This document shows, piece by piece, positions 62,150-64,000 of a DNA stretch of 64,000 nucleotides (position 1 is its first letter; every line of letters starts with the position of its first letter). This DNA is from Candidatus Brocadia sp. Lineage in GTDB: Bacteria; Planctomycetota; Brocadiia; Brocadiales; Brocadiaceae. The stretch covers positions 124,001 to 188,000 of the forward strand of contig SOEU01000002.1 of NCBI GenBank assembly GCA_021646415.1. Reading direction: 5' to 3'. The notes under the pieces were generated by a model, which searched no databases, was not told where the DNA came from, and was given only the letters and a program-made list of their open reading frames with translations. A program made the translations under genes and the position numbers.

Positions 62150-62276
62150 TGTCCTCCGCTGGCGGAGGTGTCACGAAGTGACGGAGGTGGTGTCACTCCG
62201 CAGACGGTAGATGCCAATTTCCCTCATAGTGTGAGAACACGTATGTCCCCCTCTGGAGGGGGGAAGGGGGGGAGGA
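62150..62276. repeat. G-rich and GTGTCAC repeat block between the methyltransferase and the DUF559 gene
   Basis: The block starts right after the methyltransferase stop with GATGTCCTCCGCTGGCGGAG, contains GTGTCACGAAGTGACGGAGG, and ends with ATGTCCCCCTCTGGAGGGGG followed by GGAAGGGGGGAGGAC. Its last bases GGAGGAC supply the ribosome site of the DUF559 gene. Confidence 0.75.
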
Positions 62277-62278
62277 CA

Positions 62279-62704
62279 ATGAAAGCCGACGAAACCAACA
62301 ATTACACCTACAATAAAAATCTGCAGCCTTTCGCAAACAGATTACGTACAGAAATGACAAAGGCTGAGGCATGTTTGTGGAAATATGTACTAAGGGCAAG
62401 GCAAATGAAAGGGTATCAATTCAGAAGACAAAGACCAGTTATGAACTACATAGCTGATTTTATGTGCAAAAAATTGAAACTGATAATCGAAGTGGACGGA
62501 TCAACGCATCATTGGGAAGAAACGGCTGTAAAAGATTTGAAGAAGGAAAAAGATCTGATAGATGCAGGATTTAAGGTGTTACGGTTTACAGACGAAGAAG
62601 TATTAAAGTGCATTGAAGGTGTGAGAGAAAGTATTGCTTCATCTGTTCAGGAAATAGAGCAATCCACCCCCTTACTCCCCCGCCAGCGGGGGACAACTGA
62701 GTAA
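62279..62704 (+). CDS. DUF559 (PD-(D/E)XK-type) endonuclease-like protein
   Basis: A 141-residue DUF559 protein from ATG 62279. The family core is clear: FANRLRTEMTKAEACLWKYV, YQFRRQRPVMNYIADFMC, the Asp/Glu/Lys-like LIIEVDGSTHH, and VLRFTDEEVL. These proteins resemble very-short-patch-repair-like nucleases of unknown role. The frame is open upstream to 62168 but the ribosome site GGGGAGGAC, 3 nt before ATG, comes from the adjacent repeat. The last residues (TPLLPRQRGTTE) are also repeat-derived and replace a normal C-terminus. Confidence 0.85.
   Translation: MKADETNNYTYNKNLQPFANRLRTEMTKAEACLWKYVLRARQMKGYQFRRQRPVMNYIADFMCKKLKLIIEVDGSTHHWEETAVKDLKKEKDLIDAGFKVLRFTDEEVLKCIEGVRESIASSVQEIEQSTPLLPRQRGTTE
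62664..62700. repeat. C-rich repeat forming the 3' end of the DUF559 gene
   Basis: CCACCCCCTTACTCCCCCGC and CAGCGGGGGACAACTGA lie over the last codons and the stop, in inverse orientation to the copies upstream. Confidence 0.75.
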
Positions 62705-62709
62705 GAACC

Positions 62710-62955
62710 ATGAAAAATATTGACAATCTCATCATCAATTCCCCTTATGAAGAACCACAGCAGTGCGGTTGGGTCAAGCGCAACGGACTCAACACATATC
62801 TTTTAATTATGATGGAAGAGGACAAATGGAAGATAGAAGGGCTGGGGGAGAGGTTCTGTAGGGACGGGGGAAGAGGAATAATGATAAAAATATCAAAAAC
62901 AAGACCCTGCCCCCGTTCTGGAAGCCTATTCCGATCTTGGGGTTGCCTATTATGA
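62710..62955 (+). pseudogene. truncated start of a type III restriction subunit (Res)
   Basis: ATG 62710, 5 nt after the DUF559 stop, opens MKNIDNLIINSPYEEPQQ, the characteristic beginning of Res helicase-nuclease subunits in this arrangement. After residue about 18 the sequence diverges into an unrelated frame (to 62955) with no helicase motif. The Res gene has therefore been lost save for its first codons, leaving the methyltransferase without its restriction partner. Confidence 0.65.
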
Positions 62956-63058
62956 TAAAGGTAATAAGGGGAGGGCAATCTCTAATTTTCAAAAGGCTTG
63001 CGATATGAGATATGAATCAGGCTGTAGGAATTTGCAAAAGGCTTTAGAAAACCGGTAG
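62903..63058 (+). pseudogene. C-terminal fragment of a TPR/Sel1-like protein
   Basis: In a frame different from the Res stub, LEAYSDLGVAYYDKGNKGRA and ISNFQKACDMRYESGCRNLQ read as a TPR or Sel1 repeat ending in TAG at 63056-63058. There is no start codon or ribosome site. It looks like a leftover brought in by recombination. Confidence 0.6.
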
Positions 63059-63164
63059 CGGTGTGAATTTCTTTAAGGTTTACCTATTCGGCTTTAATTT
63101 GAGAATTTGTAAAAGGTTTTTAAAAACAGCATTACTTGCATTACGGAGACCAGTAATTAATAAA

Positions 63165-64000
63165 ATGCCATCTTATCGCTGGAGAACAAGGCTGAAAATT
63201 CGGCCTTCACTGCGCTCACCAGAAATAATCAATGGCTACAACTTTGAAGTTCAGAATGGGGAGACATTCGTTACTATTGAATATGAAACTCCATCATTTG
63301 ACTCAAAACTACCGGATAGTCGTAGCGATGAATACGCTGATCAAACTATAGCAAGGCAACATGCAGACAGAATTCGGAACATGATGTTGGCTCGTATGAT
63401 TTATATGCGTGTACCGGAGATTCTCCGAATAGATATAGTCTCAAGTCCTGAGCTACTCACTCGCGATGAAGTTGTTGCTGCCGGCGTTCACAAGCGTCGC
63501 CCTGTAGCAAAATCCTTTGATTATAGTTGGGCAATACTTGATGTCGGGCAAACGTTATCAGAGAGCCAGATTTTCTGGAGTACAGGCTTCACCAAAAAGA
63601 GCGCTAAACACGAAGAAGACTTACTACGCATTGCGGATTGGGCAGTAAGAGCCGAGGAGGAATCCTCGCATTATAAGAGATTCATCATGAGATGGATTGC
63701 GTTCAACGGTTTGTATGGATTGTATGATGCTATAAATGGCAGATTGCAGGCAAAGGAAAAGGAGAAATTTGAAAAGATGCTTGACGGATTGCTTGCTAAT
63801 AATGCCGATGCGATAGTTCGTGGGCTTGGTAATAAGCTTGATTCTCTTGAAACATACGGTATTACATCCGTATCAGGTCAGACTAATTATAGCTCGAACC
63901 TTGCTCAAGAAAGAAGAAAACCAGCCCCAAATCCACTCGAAGTGATAAAACTTGCCACATTATGTATTTATGGGATTCGGAAAGAAGTTTTTCACGAAGC
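63165..64000 (+). CDS. putative HEPN-domain protein (3' end beyond window)
   Basis: From ATG 63165 the frame is open to the window edge (278 codons). The N-terminal third is of unknown type, with charged helices; the C-terminal visible part has FIMRWIAFNGLYGLYDAING followed by a run of helices and IYGIRKEVFHEA. The pair of an RWIAFNxLY helix with a later R-x4-H (R at 63978, H at 63993) is what Apea-like and other HEPN ribonucleases show. Together with the neighbouring methyltransferase and nuclease remains this suggests a defence role. The rest must be seen to be sure. Confidence 0.6.
   Translation, partial: MPSYRWRTRLKIRPSLRSPEIINGYNFEVQNGETFVTIEYETPSFDSKLPDSRSDEYADQTIARQHADRIRNMMLARMIYMRVPEILRIDIVSSPELLTRDEVVAAGVHKRRPVAKSFDYSWAILDVGQTLSESQIFWSTGFTKKSAKHEEDLLRIADWAVRAEEESSHYKRFIMRWIAFNGLYGLYDAINGRLQAKEKEKFEKMLDGLLANNADAIVRGLGNKLDSLETYGITSVSGQTNYSSNLAQERRKPAPNPLEVIKLATLCIYGIRKEVFHE

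Noticed and set aside
59780-62276. Regular G-rich repeats considered as a CRISPR array
   Set aside because: The units are few, unevenly spaced, vary in length and orientation, and lie in a protein-coding frame. No cas gene is near.

Overview
The window is about 64 kb of moderately AT-rich bacterial chromosome, almost all of it ordinary chromosomal genes. The gene content suggests a Gram-negative planctomycete-like bacterium of the anammox type (Brocadiales, e.g. Kuenenia or Brocadia). The pointers are a complete mreB-mreC-mreD-mrdA cell-shape cluster, outer-membrane lipid and lipoprotein genes (mlaEFD, lnt, lspA, lolD), Mo-cofactor genes (moeA, mobA), c-type heme motifs, a V-type ATPase, Rnf subunits, and many short dispersed palindromic or G-rich repeats. 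The assignment is an inference; no rRNA or hydrazine-metabolism gene is present to settle it. I found no tRNA, rRNA or CRISPR array.

Layout. 0-9 kb (minus strand): dTDP-rhamnose genes (an RmlD-like reductase cut by the window edge, rmlC, rmlA), then mrdA, mreD, mreC, mreB and lnt. 9-13.6 kb: moeA (minus), then a lipoprotein and mlaEFD (plus). 13.6-16.7 kb (minus): a sulfur/Fe-S group (TusA-like, IscU/NifU, Uma2-family nuclease, NifS-like desulfurase) and a small lipoprotein. 17.3-19.0 kb: an IS1182-family insertion sequence. 19-22.6 kb: a c-type cytochrome, a GC-rich catalase and a DUF523/DUF1722 protein. 22.6-27.1 kb (minus): V-type ATPase subunits D, B and A. 27.2-38.4 kb (minus): a broken secreted-protein gene, a ParA pair, a HAD-YvcK fusion, endonuclease V, ScpB, RnfG, RnfD, RnfC, an alanine-type aminotransferase and a PPIase. 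38.5-41 kb: mobA, hutI and a secreted protein. 41-46 kb: a TPR protein, a DksA-like protein, lspA, ilvE, lolD and an RNase HI. 46.2-51.4 kb (plus): V-type ATPase subunits G/H, I, K, E, C and F. 51.7-59.5 kb: PEP carboxykinase, an Rrf2 regulator with a sulfonate/nitrate-type ABC transporter, small redox and zinc proteins, a YqeY-like protein and a PilZ/receiver protein. 59.5-64 kb: an eroded defence-like region with a large DNA methyltransferase, a DUF559 nuclease, a truncated Res start, a TPR fragment and a putative HEPN protein.

The main observations are these. (1) The V-type ATPase operon is cut exactly between subunits F and A, and its halves lie about 19 kb apart on opposite strands; inverting 27.1-51.4 kb would restore the canonical order G-I-K-E-C-F-A-B-D, and broken reading frames sit at both breakpoints. 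(2) The NifS-like desulfurase keeps its catalytic Cys but has Gln where the PLP-binding Lys belongs. (3) PBP2 carries a CXXCH c-heme motif in its periplasmic N-terminal region. (4) Dispersed repeats have been accepted inside genes, several times in frame in the methyltransferase and once in lnt, and they supply a Shine-Dalgarno sequence and protein tails to neighbouring genes. (5) The rotor subunit K has every Na+ ligand known from the Enterococcus hirae enzyme, which together with the rnf genes points to sodium bioenergetics.
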